Positions 8,070-17,299 of a DNA stretch of 64,000 bases are shown here, piece after piece. The DNA lies in NCBI RefSeq assembly GCF_001700965.1, contig NZ_CP016756.1:4144501-4208500 (forward strand). The letters run 5' to 3'. The notes under the pieces were generated by a model. That model had not been told where the DNA came from. It was given only the letters and a program-made list of their open reading frames with translations, and did no database searches. Within the stretch, counting starts at the first letter, position 1; the number at the start of each line of letters is the position of its first letter. The DNA is from Stenotrophomonas nitritireducens. GTDB lineage: Bacteria; Pseudomonadota; Gammaproteobacteria; Xanthomonadales; Xanthomonadaceae. Position numbers and translations under genes: made by a program.

Positions 8070-8303
8070 ATGCCTGCGAACCTGAATACGCTAGACGCTC
8101 AGCTCGATGCGCTCGAGACCGAACATCCTGTGCTGATTCAGGCGCATGGCGGCTCGGGCGGCTTCTGGGCAGCATTCGCAGGCCTGGCAGACGTCATTGA
8201 AGACAACGCGGGAGCTCACCAGGAGTTGGTCGCTCGACGGATCAGTGCCATGCTTACCCGGCACGGCATTGCCTGCGAAGATGAGCCAGGTGCAGCGACC
8301 TAA
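8070..8303 (+). CDS. Small hypothetical protein divergent from umuD
   Basis: 77 residues, acidic, with no recognised domain. Its ATG lies only 38 bases right of the LexA box, so a promoter overlapping that box would be SOS-controlled. It is followed 17 bases later by the AbiU2/HEPN-like gene. The reading frame is intact and codon use is like its neighbours. It could be a regulator or partner of the downstream HEPN protein, but the sequence gives no direct evidence. Confidence 0.6.
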   Translation: MPANLNTLDAQLDALETEHPVLIQAHGGSGGFWAAFAGLADVIEDNAGAHQELVARRISAMLTRHGIACEDEPGAAT

Positions 8304-8320
8304 GGAAGAGGGGCGGACGT

Positions 8321-8905
8321 ATGGACATGGAAGAATCGAAGACTGTGGTGGTCTATCGCCTGATCACGTCCAGGCTCGTAGATACACGGCAGTCCTATGC
8401 GATAAGCAAAGAACTAAGTCGTGCACGGGGCGAAGACAGTCCCAGGCGACTGACCGACCGACTCAGCCGTTTTGAGGACGTCACGCTACCCATTCTTTGG
8501 TCATGCCAGCTCGCAACGTTCGTCGGGCTAGTGGCGGTGTTGGAAGACAGCAAGGGGAGTGCTTCGATCCCTGAGCTCGCTCGTTTGATCCGAGCGGATG
8601 GCACAGAAGTGCCGGCAGAGCTAGAAGCAGAAGCTGCGGTGATCTACGAGAAATATCGCGTCTTTCGCAACAAGCTCTTCTCTCATAATTCGACCCAACG
8701 CGAGCAGCATCGAGAGCTCTTTGACGAAGCTAAGATCAGCTGGGATCAGCTTGATGCCGACTTCGATGCAGTGACGCGGATACTCTTCCAAATTGCGGAC
8801 AGGAACCAGGAGCTTTCGCTCGATCTCGCGCCGCTCATGGCGTTCAATCATGTCGAAGCGACTGAGTCGAAGATGAGAGAGCTGCTTGCAAAGATTCAAG
8901 AATGA
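8321..8905 (+). CDS. AbiU2/HEPN-like protein
   Basis: 194 residues. The central helix ends in FRNKLFSHN (about 115-123), the R-N-X4-H motif of HEPN ribonucleases (R116, H122). The preceding helices, SCQLATFVGLVAVLEDS and the arrangement around them, resemble AbiU2-type HEPN proteins. HEPN proteins cleave RNA in abortive infection and toxin systems. It lies between the small 8070 gene and the SMC-like ATPase on the same strand, with a gap of about 150 bases to the ATPase. The family-level call is by motif only. Confidence 0.7.
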   Translation: MDMEESKTVVVYRLITSRLVDTRQSYAISKELSRARGEDSPRRLTDRLSRFEDVTLPILWSCQLATFVGLVAVLEDSKGSASIPELARLIRADGTEVPAELEAEAAVIYEKYRVFRNKLFSHNSTQREQHRELFDEAKISWDQLDADFDAVTRILFQIADRNQELSLDLAPLMAFNHVEATESKMRELLAKIQE

Positions 8906-9053
8906 GCAGTGTGCGCCTTGCAGGGCGTGTGATCACATTGCCAACGCCCTAGATCCAGGTCGTTGGATGTCCGAACACGTATGTGAATTGGAAACGATGA
9001 TGCTCGTCGGATCAATTGACCAGTAGTCGCCATACCACGCATCAGGGGGAAGT

Positions 9054-11657
9054 GTGAGTTCATTGAACGAAGAATATTTTAGTTTCGTAGAGCATCTTGA
9101 TGCATCGAATGCTGACCTTGAGGTGCGTCGTGTAGCGCATGTCATTCGCGTTCACCTCCAACGAATCGCTGACGCCCCAAGCGCCGGTGGCCGTAGGTCA
9201 CAGAACGTTGCAGCATTGCTCCGGGGAAGCTTGCACCGAGTTGAACAGCTGCCTGAGCTCGGAGCTCGCGCTGATCAGGATGCCCTCACTTGGTCTGACT
9301 TGAAGTCACTCAAAATTGGGCCGTTTCGTGGATTCAGAAGAGAGGAGATCTTCGACCTAAGCAAGCGAGTGACCCTCTTCTACGGTCCTAACGGAAGTGG
9401 CAAAACAAGTCTCTGTGAGGCTATCGAGTATGCGCTGACTGGTGACGTCGAAGAAGCTTCACTCAAGCGAGCAGGAGCTTTGGGGAGCTATTTCGCCAAC
9501 ATCCATGAAGGTCGATACTTGGCACCTGTGCTCTTCTCTCAAGGTGACGATGAGGGCGTTCCGGTTGCACCTGTTCCGGGTCTGCTGCGCTTTGCAATCA
9601 TCGAGAGGAACCGGATCGAGAGCTTCGCCAGGATCGCTGCACGCACGCCAGCCCAGGCTGGGGAGCTCATTGCATCGCTCTTTGGGCTTGAGGAATTTAG
9701 CGATTTCGTCAGGCAATTTCCCGCTGAAATCGATATCGGATTGTTGCTTGAAACGCCGAAGAAACTGCTCCTTGAAGGCAAGGCATCTGCCCTTGCCGCT
9801 GCTCAAGCGCGTCTCCGAGACGCAGATGTAACGTCAAAAGCGTTCGTTGACGAGCTAAGCGCACTCGCTGCGGAGCTTGAATGCAACATTGACCACGTCC
9901 GTGAACTCATCGACCCAGATGATCGCCAGAGCCGACTCCAAGGGCTCATCACCGCAGCAGATGAGATCATTCCCGCTCAGTCTGGTCTCAAAGCAAGTGG
10001 TGTTCGACCGTCCTTTCTTGCACTAAGGAGGAACCAGCGACAGCTGCATAACGTAAGAAGGCAACTAGCCGACTTGGCTGGGCAAGTCTCGTTCAAGAAG
10101 CTCTTTCAATCCATCCAGGAGCTCCGAGCTGAGGCTGGTGAAGCGTGTCCAGCCTGCTTGACGCCCCTGGCTCATGCAGTCGCCAATCCGTTTGAACGTG
10201 CAGACCATGAGCTGCGGAATCTTCAAGAATTGGCAGTGTTAGAAGATCAGGCAAGCACGCTCACAGAAGGCTGCAACGAGCTATTGCGCCAGATCCGAGC
10301 GTATCTTGCCCCAATTAAAGATCAAGCAGGATACGAAGCTCTAGCAAGCAACGCCGTAGTCCGTTGGGCCGTAAGTGGGCAAGGCGCTGACTGGAACATA
10401 GACGGCTTGAAGGCACACCATGTGCGTGACGTCTCTAAGGCGCTTGCAGCTTTGGAAGCGGGTGATTTGGAACTGAGCACGCGTGCTGAGTCTCGCCAAC
10501 AGGTGATCTCGGAGAGGGACAAGCTGAGTGACATCGCTCAACGTCTGGCGGTCATTGATGCCAAGATAGTTCAGCACGAAGCTGGCTTGGTGGCTGATAA
10601 GACGCTGGTCGAAGGCTTCGATCTGGCGAACTCAGATCTCATTGAAAGCGAGCGTCTCGAGGCTGAGTCTTACGCGTTCGAAACGCGTATTCGGACGGGC
10701 TATGCGGCATTCAGAGCTGCCATCAGAGCCTATCTTGACGGTCTGCCCAGGAAGTTCTTGGCGGACCTCAATGATCTAACGCTAGACCTCTACAACGCGT
10801 TCAATGAGGATGATCACGAAAGGGACAAGTTCACCTCACTATCTCTCCCCCTCAAAGGTGGAGAGAAAATTATGGTTGCGTTCGGTGCAGATCCTACCCG
10901 GATGCATGATGCGCTTCATGTGCTCAGCGAGGGGCATCTCAGGTGCCTTGGTCTAGCCATTCTTCTTGCTAAGAACATCAAGCTGGAACTGCCGCTGCTC
11001 GTCTTTGACGATGCTGTCAACGCGATTGATTCCGACCATCGAGCCGGCATACGAAAGACGCTGTTTGGCGACGAGCGGCTCAACATCAAGCAGATCATCA
11101 TCACCTGTCACGGCAATGAGTTCATCAAGGATATCCAGAATCAGCTTGGCAACGATGTCTCTAATTTGTATGTGCTGAGTCATCATGATGGCGACCATCA
11201 ACCGCGTGTCCAAGGGGGCACGAGTAGGAACTACCTCCTGCGTGCACGGCAGTTCCTCGACGAAGGTGATCAAAGACAGTGCCTAGCCTTCTGTCGCCAA
11301 GCCCTCGAAAACGTGACCGCCAAGACTTGGAAGAAGATCAGCGGTAAATCCAGGGAACTCGCCCAATTGAAGCTTCCCATCGCGCCGCCAATTTTCAAGC
11401 CAGAACTCGGGGCGCTTACCCAAGCTCTAAACAAGGCTTTGACTGAGGGAATACAGCGAGGACAGCTGACGGGGCAGGCGATGGCAGAACTCAGTGCGGG
11501 ATTCCAAGAAATTTTGAACGTCCCGAACAGTCAGCTGATCTGGTCATATTTCAACAAGGGCACTCACGACGAAGAGGACCGTGAGGATTTTGAGATCCAA
11601 GCCGTTCGCCAAACATATGCGGCGCTCGATAGGATAGCTAGAGCGCTACAAGAGTAG
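9054..11657 (+). CDS. RecF/SMC-like ATPase with zinc hook
   Basis: 867 residues, GTG start. Residues 84-120 carry the RecF/SMC opening (LKIGPFRGFRRE followed by Walker A GPNGSGKT at 111-118). A central coiled-coil region contains a C-P-A-C zinc hook (about 365), as in Rad50. The ABC signature region (LSEGHLRCLGLAIL, about 623) and Walker B (LLVFDDAVNAID, about 647) follow. Such ATPases sense or bridge DNA. The last 170 residues after the ATPase form a separate helical domain ending in FNKGTHDEEDRE and do not match RecF, RecN or Rad50. With the upstream HEPN gene this looks like a two-component defence or damage module. Confidence 0.8.
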   Translation: MSSLNEEYFSFVEHLDASNADLEVRRVAHVIRVHLQRIADAPSAGGRRSQNVAALLRGSLHRVEQLPELGARADQDALTWSDLKSLKIGPFRGFRREEIFDLSKRVTLFYGPNGSGKTSLCEAIEYALTGDVEEASLKRAGALGSYFANIHEGRYLAPVLFSQGDDEGVPVAPVPGLLRFAIIERNRIESFARIAARTPAQAGELIASLFGLEEFSDFVRQFPAEIDIGLLLETPKKLLLEGKASALAAAQARLRDADVTSKAFVDELSALAAELECNIDHVRELIDPDDRQSRLQGLITAADEIIPAQSGLKASGVRPSFLALRRNQRQLHNVRRQLADLAGQVSFKKLFQSIQELRAEAGEACPACLTPLAHAVANPFERADHELRNLQELAVLEDQASTLTEGCNELLRQIRAYLAPIKDQAGYEALASNAVVRWAVSGQGADWNIDGLKAHHVRDVSKALAALEAGDLELSTRAESRQQVISERDKLSDIAQRLAVIDAKIVQHEAGLVADKTLVEGFDLANSDLIESERLEAESYAFETRIRTGYAAFRAAIRAYLDGLPRKFLADLNDLTLDLYNAFNEDDHERDKFTSLSLPLKGGEKIMVAFGADPTRMHDALHVLSEGHLRCLGLAILLAKNIKLELPLLVFDDAVNAIDSDHRAGIRKTLFGDERLNIKQIIITCHGNEFIKDIQNQLGNDVSNLYVLSHHDGDHQPRVQGGTSRNYLLRARQFLDEGDQRQCLAFCRQALENVTAKTWKKISGKSRELAQLKLPIAPPIFKPELGALTQALNKALTEGIQRGQLTGQAMAELSAGFQEILNVPNSQLIWSYFNKGTHDEEDREDFEIQAVRQTYAALDRIARALQE

Positions 11658-11764
11658 TTGGAGAGCCTTCTCAGCCTCGGAAGAAGCTGCGACCGAAGCG
11701 TGTGCGACGCTGCATTCCCGCTCTATGTTCCCTATCGCCTACTACGAGCAACCCGAGGCTCGAT

Positions 11765-11875
11765 TTATGGTTCGGAAAATTTGAGAATTGAGTTATGAGC
11801 GTCAGATCTACCAGCTGCTACTACACTCTGTTTCGCTCCAAAGCGGAGTAGATTGTATCCACGGAGACTTGTGAT
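11765..11875 (-). pseudogene. Possible remnant of an ankyrin-repeat gene
   Basis: On the minus strand, after the helicase stop codon, a short frame reads YNLLRFGAKQ and ends at a stop at 11765. The same words (ALLRFGAKQ) occur in the ankyrin gene at 13917-14480. The DNA around CCAAAGCGGAGTAG is shared between the two places. It may be the tail of a duplicated ankyrin gene split by arrival of the helicase gene. Confidence 0.3.
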
Positions 11876-11879
11876 GCGG

Positions 11880-13835
11880 TTAGGATGTCAATTGAAGCTG
11901 ACTGAGGTGTGATTCGAAGAAGCCGATGTATGGGCTGTCCTGATCAAGGAAGACAAGAACATTCTGCTTCGCCCTGGTGAGGCCGGTGTAGACCATCTCA
12001 GGGCTGTCTTTTGCATTGACCAACAGGACGACATAGGGCGATTCAAATCCCTTGAAGCTGTGCGTCGATGTGAGCTTTATGACGCCGCTGTTAAGGTTGA
12101 AGGCCTTCTTCTTATTTGTGCTTATCTTTCGGTAGTGTCTGGAATATTTTGGATGGTTGGTCGCTTCCTTTGACGGGAAAGAACAAAGAGTTCTTTCGCG
12201 ATGGCTCTCACCATTCCTGATGTGATAGTCAAGTTCCGCTAGTATGAAATCATTAGACGACACAATCGTGATGTCGTTGGGGTGGATTTTTGCAGCCTTC
12301 GCCAGCGAGATGATCTGCCGTGCAACATTAGCTAGGTCAAGGTTGTCGAATAGCTGGTAACCTTGGATGCCAATGTTTATCAATGAAAGCTGGAAGGACT
12401 CATCCTCGTCGAGTTCATAGGACTGGCTGAGATATCTCCTTTGAAATGCGTCAATCAAAGGCAGAATTGGCGACTGGTCGAGATACCGAAAGCTCTTCGT
12501 GAGCTTCTCCCATGCCCCAAATCCCTCTACAACCTTGGATCTACGCTCCGCATCCAGGGATCTTTTATAGATGTTCTGCTTCTCATCGCCAAATAGGATC
12601 ATTTCTCCCTTTTCTTCAAGGAAATTGGCGCGGATAATTTTGATCCAGTCAGGCTTGTAGTCCTGGATTTCATCTATCAAGATCGTGTCGTATTTATATT
12701 CGATCTCCACATCGTCGAATATATTGAGGTTGGTGTAGTATTTCTTCTCCAGATATTCATCTAATTCCACAGACACGTTTCTTGCAACAGTTTTGTCTCG
12801 GCCATCGTAGTTGAGGTGGTCTGGAACGATGACCTCGATCTCTGCATTGTTGAGTGCGCTGGTAATGAATCGGTGGTAGGTGGAAATGTCGAAGGCCGAC
12901 CATGGGAAGTCGCATCTTACTGCGCTAATCTTGTCGTGGATGTAGCTGCTTAGCGTGATGTTGAACGATAAGACGAGAACTCTTTCACCATGCCGCTTAT
13001 GAGCATTCACCGCTCTTCCTGCAAGGACAACTGTTTTCCCGGATCCGGCAAGCCCACAGATCTTCGTTCTGTCACCTGCCTTGCTTGTGATGAGTCGCAG
13101 CTGCTTCGCCGAATAATTGAAGTCTTTCCCTTCATTGGCATAGTGCAATGGGGGATTGAGAAGCCTTCTGAACTCGCGATAGACACCGTCATCAAAAGTG
13201 GCCTCATTTCCTTTTAGTGGAAATTTTATTTTCCTAAGATTTTCCTTATGAAGACTGATTGACATGTCTCGCGAGAACTTGTCCTGGCGTTTGGCTGTTA
13301 TTTCGTTTTTGGATTCATACTCAGCAAAGTCTATGGCTCTACTCTTGAAAGCGTCAGCATGAGTTCGCGACTCGGTTCTAGCATCTTCAAGATGCTGCGA
13401 AAAAAGCGAATTGATAGCTTCTTTGCTTCCCTTGTGGAAGTAGACATACGTTTTGATGATGCTATAGAAGGCTTTGTTTTTGATGCTTTTTTCGAGAAGT
13501 CCATTGATGTGGACATCGAAAAAGCTCTTTTTATAAGCATAGACTTGCTGGAACGGTGACTTGACTAGTGAGTCGTTGGCTTTGAGGTGCCATTTGTTCT
13601 TCCGGTCAATCTCGTATAGATCAAGGTTCCAGTCCTTGACTTCGATGATGATCACCCCAAGCTTGCTGGACATGAGAACAATGTCAGGCCTGTCACCATT
13701 GAAGCAAGGCTGTGCATATATCTCTACATCATCTCCGAAATTAGAAATGAGATAATTGATCAAGTGCAGCTCGCCTTCGGTAGGCTTCTGCTTTGACTTC
13801 TTGATGACTTCGATGTCTGGAAAGATCTGCGCCAT
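11880..13835 (-). CDS. NERD-domain UvrD-like helicase
   Basis: 651 residues. The N-terminal NERD nuclease-related domain (about 16-130) contains DIVLMSSKLGVIIIEVKDW, with the acidic residue and E-x-K of a PD-(D/E)XK-type core. The superfamily 1 helicase part has Walker A GLAGSGKT (about 262-269), Walker B ILIDEIQD (about 384-391), motif III/IV near FGDEKQNIYKRS and a C-terminal motif with SFKGFE and LTRAKQN. Codon and base use are more AT-rich than its neighbours, suggesting separate acquisition. Stand-alone NERD helicases are found in mobile islands and linked to defence or DNA processing. It is oriented with the ardC-ankyrin genes but separated by 80 bases. Confidence 0.85.
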   Translation of the reverse strand: MAQIFPDIEVIKKSKQKPTEGELHLINYLISNFGDDVEIYAQPCFNGDRPDIVLMSSKLGVIIIEVKDWNLDLYEIDRKNKWHLKANDSLVKSPFQQVYAYKKSFFDVHINGLLEKSIKNKAFYSIIKTYVYFHKGSKEAINSLFSQHLEDARTESRTHADAFKSRAIDFAEYESKNEITAKRQDKFSRDMSISLHKENLRKIKFPLKGNEATFDDGVYREFRRLLNPPLHYANEGKDFNYSAKQLRLITSKAGDRTKICGLAGSGKTVVLAGRAVNAHKRHGERVLVLSFNITLSSYIHDKISAVRCDFPWSAFDISTYHRFITSALNNAEIEVIVPDHLNYDGRDKTVARNVSVELDEYLEKKYYTNLNIFDDVEIEYKYDTILIDEIQDYKPDWIKIIRANFLEEKGEMILFGDEKQNIYKRSLDAERRSKVVEGFGAWEKLTKSFRYLDQSPILPLIDAFQRRYLSQSYELDEDESFQLSLINIGIQGYQLFDNLDLANVARQIISLAKAAKIHPNDITIVSSNDFILAELDYHIRNGESHRERTLCSFPSKEATNHPKYSRHYRKISTNKKKAFNLNSGVIKLTSTHSFKGFESPYVVLLVNAKDSPEMVYTGLTRAKQNVLVFLDQDSPYIGFFESHLSQLQLTS

Positions 13836-13916
13836 TTAGATCTAGCTACTTTTGATGCTGGAAATCCATTCCTGAACATGATGCCACGAAAATATGCCTC
13901 TGGCGCAGCAGAAGCA

Positions 13917-14480
13917 TCACAAGCTTAGTGGTTTGAACACGGAGAGGTGACGAGCCGCACCCAACTCATGATGCCTTTCCATGATCAATACGGAAGCCGC
14001 ATCATTTCGCTCGCGTGCGGCTTGTATCGGCGTGTTGCCATAGTCATCGACGATGTCTTGCTTCGCCCCAAAGCGGAGTAGGGCATCGATCACGCCAAGG
14101 TCGTCAGCCAGGTGCAAGGCTGTCTGTCCTAACGCGTTGGTCGCGTTGACGTCTACATGTGAGCGGATAAGGCCCCTGGCTTCGTTCCAGCGCCCGTTCT
14201 CGACAGCGTCCAGGAGAGCGGTGCCGGGGAGCGTGTCATCCGGCTCAGACGCATAGACAAGCTGTTCTTTGTCACCCCGTATGCGGGCCAGAAGTAGTGC
14301 GTGGTTGATGAGGTGATCGAACCTCGAGCCGGCTCGGCTCGCTTCATAGATGGCCTGGGATTCGGGGCTTAGGTTGCCCAAGTCGAAGAGCTTGGGACGG
14401 GGTTCCTGCCCGGGCTGTGTGTAGCACTGCCGGCTCTCTTCCCGGTCTGAATTATGGATCTGTGGCAGCCGTTCGGTCAT
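13917..14480 (-). CDS. Ankyrin-repeat protein downstream of ardC
   Basis: 187 residues. Canonical ankyrin words lie at about 95-165: TALLDAVENGRWNEARGLIRS, then VDVNATNALGQTALHLADDLGVIDALLRFGAKQ, then DIVDDYGNTPIQAARERND. The start overlaps the ardC stop by 4 bases (ATGA), so the two are translationally coupled. The function is probably protein binding. No catalytic domain or signal peptide is seen. A fragment of similar sequence lies at 11765-11875. Confidence 0.8.
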   Translation of the reverse strand: MTERLPQIHNSDREESRQCYTQPGQEPRPKLFDLGNLSPESQAIYEASRAGSRFDHLINHALLLARIRGDKEQLVYASEPDDTLPGTALLDAVENGRWNEARGLIRSHVDVNATNALGQTALHLADDLGVIDALLRFGAKQDIVDDYGNTPIQAARERNDAASVLIMERHHELGAARHLSVFKPLSL

Positions 14481-15517
14481 AGCGCTATCGCCAGTTCTTT
14501 GGCTTTGCGCCGCGCTTTCATGTCTTTGATCTGATCGTCGAGCAACTCAGGTGCAAGGGGATCGACAGGTTTCGGCCTTGCTTTACGCACCGGCCGTTCT
14601 TGACGGGGCTCTTGGCCCGTTAGCTCTTGGTCCTGCACATGGCTCTGTTGAAGTTCCAGGTAGTGCGCGATCTTCAAGAAATTGCAGATCTTCTCTGCAT
14701 CCGCGCACGCGCGGAGGATCTCTTTGGGGTCATCTTTGAGGACCTTGATCCAGGATTTGATGTAGGCCGTGTGCTGACCAGGGTCATGTCCAATACCCAA
14801 GCGTTCGCCGGTCATGTAGGAGAAGATCTCGGCTCGCAGCTCTTCGATAGCATAGCTCTCACTACCAAACTTGCCCGATAAATCACGCCCCAACCGATTT
14901 TTATGGCCGGTGCTGTGGCCTAGCTCGTGAAGGGCTGTTGTATAGAAGCCGTCCTGGCTTTTAAACGCTGCTTTCGAAGGCATGAAGATCTGATCGATGT
15001 CAGGACGGTAGTAAGCCCTATCACCGCCATTAAAGTTGAACGGCACGCCCGAGTCAGTCATCAGCTGCTCGCACTTCTCATGTCGCCATTGCTCAGGAAC
15101 ATGTAGCTGGGCTTTCGGCTCAGGCAAGCCATCGCATTGATCGCGGTTAAAGACTGTGAAGTAGAAGACTTGCATGTGCTTCTTTGCCGCTGGGTCCTCA
15201 GCCAGTTGCTCTGCACTTGGCTCTGTCGTCTTCCAGAACTGGATCGACGTGCCTTTCTGGCCCCTACGCACTTTGCCACCGGCTTCCCCGATCTGCTTGA
15301 ACGTCAACCACTCAGCAGACTGATAGCCGCGTTCGTGCTGTGTCATGAGCAAGTTCATGAAATTGCCGCCCCGGTAGCTACGATTGGTCACGCCATTGTG
15401 GGGCCCCGCTGGGACCTCGCCGGGCTTCCATGGCTTTGTCCATGGCGCTGTGTGGCTCTCCAGACTGCGGATCACGAGATCAGCAAATTGGCGCGCGTAG
15501 TCGTCTGTCTTGCTCAT
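14477..15517 (-). CDS. ardC: ArdC-type antirestriction protein
   Basis: 346 residues. The N-terminal ssDNA-binding domain (about 5-125) carries the typical APWTKPWKPGE and NRSYRGGNFMNLL words. The C-terminal zincin-like domain has HELGHSTGH (197-205) and a downstream IEELRAEIFS glutamate. ArdC is carried on conjugative plasmids and protects incoming single-stranded DNA from the recipient's restriction enzymes. The start at 15517 overlaps the upstream gene by 4 bases. The last 60 residues, basic and proline-rich, are an addition after the metallopeptidase domain. Confidence 0.92.
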   Translation of the reverse strand: MSKTDDYARQFADLVIRSLESHTAPWTKPWKPGEVPAGPHNGVTNRSYRGGNFMNLLMTQHERGYQSAEWLTFKQIGEAGGKVRRGQKGTSIQFWKTTEPSAEQLAEDPAAKKHMQVFYFTVFNRDQCDGLPEPKAQLHVPEQWRHEKCEQLMTDSGVPFNFNGGDRAYYRPDIDQIFMPSKAAFKSQDGFYTTALHELGHSTGHKNRLGRDLSGKFGSESYAIEELRAEIFSYMTGERLGIGHDPGQHTAYIKSWIKVLKDDPKEILRACADAEKICNFLKIAHYLELQQSHVQDQELTGQEPRQERPVRKARPKPVDPLAPELLDDQIKDMKARRKAKELAIAL

Positions 15518-15732
15518 GCGCCAATCCAAATGCTTCGGTGTTGCATGAGAGCCAGATCGACCAGGTCGATGATCTCGAAGTCGTTAAAATGCCCTTCGAC
15601 CTCTGTCTGATCAGTTGCTACGCTAAAGAGCAGCCCGTCCCCGTGCCGTTCTGCGACGAACCGCTTAAAGGGTGGATAGACGTCATCAGGTGTTACCGCC
15701 GTTTCTTCGAAATACAGATCTTCATCAGCCAT
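15514..15732 (-). CDS. Small acidic protein coupled to ardC
   Basis: 72 residues, acidic (DEDLYFEE at the start), no known domain recognised. Its stop overlaps the ardC start in ATGA, so it is the first gene of the ardC-ankyrin operon. Upstream AGGAGGCACTT gives a strong ribosome binding site. Small acidic proteins on conjugative elements are sometimes DNA mimics or antitoxins, but nothing in the sequence proves this. Confidence 0.7.
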   Translation of the reverse strand: MADEDLYFEETAVTPDDVYPPFKRFVAERHGDGLLFSVATDQTEVEGHFNDFEIIDLVDLALMQHRSIWIGA

Positions 15733-15954
15733 AAGTGCCTCCTCTTGACCAAGCTAAGGCAACTGACTCGTTTGGCAAGGGGTTTCTAGCACAATTTATT
15801 TGGTCCAATTTGCAAATGGCTAGCGACAACGATCGGTCGCTAAACGCATTGCAAGCGCAAGCGCTCCTCCACTTTGTTCCGGCTTTCAGTGCAATGCGTT
15901 CTTGCCGCTTCCCTTGCTCTTATCGCGAGCAATTGGCTCAATTGGAGCAAGATG

Positions 15955-16140
15955 ATGAGCACGAAATTCTTCAAAGAAGCAAACGAGCACTTCACCAACA
16001 TGTTTGGCATCAGCATCGACGAAGCGGGCTTCTCAGAAGCCGAGTTCAAACAGCATTATGGCGATCTTTCAGCTCTCGAGGCCGCTCACCAAATTGGCCG
16101 CGACTACGACCTGGATCGCATCGATACCGGCTGGAACTGA
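15955..16140 (+). CDS. Small hypothetical protein
   Basis: 61 residues, acidic, starting at the second of two adjacent ATGs (15952, 15955) after the ribosome binding site TTGGAGCAAG. No domain was recognised. It is followed directly by a strong terminator at 16148. The 5' region (15740-15950) contains no other gene and no member of the element promoter family. Confidence 0.6.
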   Translation: MSTKFFKEANEHFTNMFGISIDEAGFSEAEFKQHYGDLSALEAAHQIGRDYDLDRIDTGWN

Positions 16141-16147
16141 GCAACAA

Positions 16148-16173
16148 AAAAGCCCCGAATTTCCGGGGCTTTC
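16148..16173. terminator. Bidirectional terminator
   Basis: AAGCCCCG AATTTC CGGGGCTT with an A run on the left and a T-rich run on the right. It serves the gene ending at 16140 and the opposite-strand gene ending at 16196. Confidence 0.85.
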
Positions 16174-16195
16174 TTCGTCTGCATCACGGCATGCT

Positions 16196-16435
16196 CTACC
16201 AGAATTTCTGCAGGACAGTCTTACCTTCCAAGTCAGTTCTAACGGCCTTATGCGTGACTTTGAAGCCCTTGATTGCCATATCTTCTGTGTATTCGACCTT
16301 GCCGACGACATCGCCACGGGCGTCAAGAACAGAGTAGTTGGTGATGTCAATGTTGGCCAACGGTCCCGTTTGTCGCGAGCTGTCTACGCGAAGTGTTTCG
16401 CCGTCTTTCAGATCAAGTTGTTCAGTCAAGGACAT
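16196..16435 (-). CDS. Small beta-rich hypothetical protein
   Basis: 79 residues with alternating strands (ETLRVDSSR, ITNYSVLDARGDVVGKVEY, GKTVLQKFW). No signal peptide and no known family. It lies 26 bases after the secreted-protein gene 16462-16926 and probably shares its transcript. The ribosome binding site is weak (AAGAAGAAC). Confidence 0.6.
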   Translation of the reverse strand: MSLTEQLDLKDGETLRVDSSRQTGPLANIDITNYSVLDARGDVVGKVEYTEDMAIKGFKVTHKAVRTDLEGKTVLQKFW

Positions 16436-16461
16436 GAAAGTTCTTCTTTAGTGTGTGTGGA

Positions 16462-16926
16462 TCAGTCAATGGGTGGGTCAAACGAAGCGAGCTTCTGAGG
16501 GACTTTGACACCAGCTTGCGCCATGCATGCAGCGTCACATCCTTCCTTCTCACTGATCGGCGTGAGGCTCACTGCATCATAGGCCTTGAAGTAGCGGGTG
16601 GCGGGTGCCTTGTCCTCGATGACAAGCAGAGTCCTCCGAGACTCTTCCAGACAGGCTGCGCTAATGCGTCCAACGCCCAGGGGAGGGGCGATGACCTTCC
16701 GCCCGGATGTGACCTTAATCGCCATGTCGCCACCGTAGTTCCATCCCCCGACGCGGCCATCAGTTGCGTTTTGATCAACACCTGTGAATTCGACGATACC
16801 TGGTCCGCAGAAACCCTTGGCGGAGCCGTTGGACCTATCGAAGGCCAAGTTCGCAAGATCCTGGGCATGAGACGAGTGCGCAATGCTCATCAGGACAAGT
16901 CCTGCGAATACGGTGTGTGATTTCAT
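16462..16926 (-). CDS. Secreted hypothetical protein
   Basis: 154 residues with a clear signal peptide: MKSHTVFAGLVLMSIAHSSHA, cleaved after the AHSSHA, giving a mature protein of about 132 residues. Four cysteines (in GFCGPG, AACLEE, GCDAACM) could form disulfides in the periplasm. Family not recognised. It is transcribed away from the replication origin and is followed by the small 16196 gene. Confidence 0.7.
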   Translation of the reverse strand: MKSHTVFAGLVLMSIAHSSHAQDLANLAFDRSNGSAKGFCGPGIVEFTGVDQNATDGRVGGWNYGGDMAIKVTSGRKVIAPPLGVGRISAACLEESRRTLLVIEDKAPATRYFKAYDAVSLTPISEKEGCDAACMAQAGVKVPQKLASFDPPID

Positions 16927-16949
16927 CCTTGATCCCCTTGTTGCTCAAA

Positions 16950-17290
16950 GCGAGCAAGCAGATCACAACGTAGATCATTCCCGACTTCAACCCCCCTGCG
17001 CCAACGCCCCCCAGGGGGCTGGCTGTGGAACGGGCTATCGCCCATCTGGCCGAGCCAAGCGGCCCTCATAGCTCATGCGGGCGAAGCCGCAGCGCAGCTG
17101 CCACGGGGAGCGATAGCCCCGGCTTACCCGCCGCCCCCTACCAGGGGGCACAGGCGGAAGGGGTGACAAGAGATTACTGCTTTGCTTTTGGCTTTTGATT
17201 TTTCCCTGAGCGATAGCGAAAAAAGCGCGAAGCGCCCTTTAACCTTTATACCTTAAAGCCTTAAGCGAGCGCAGGCCTTATGTGCCAAGG
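16950..17290. other. Gene-free GC-rich stretch at the replication origin
   Basis: No credible gene. It contains several short palindromes (for example CCCCCTACCAGGGGG near 17141) and three copies of GCGATAGC (near 17026, 17110, 17211) in either orientation. It ends in a run of AT-rich words before the iterons. No match to the TTATCCACA DnaA box was seen. Its place between a secreted-protein gene and the iterons suggests it is part of the vegetative origin. Confidence 0.45.
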
Positions 17291-17299
17291 CCTTCGGCG

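Noticed and set aside
9054..11657. Chromosomal-type RecF or RecN
   Set aside because: The length, the zinc hook and the unassigned C-terminal domain do not fit either housekeeping protein.
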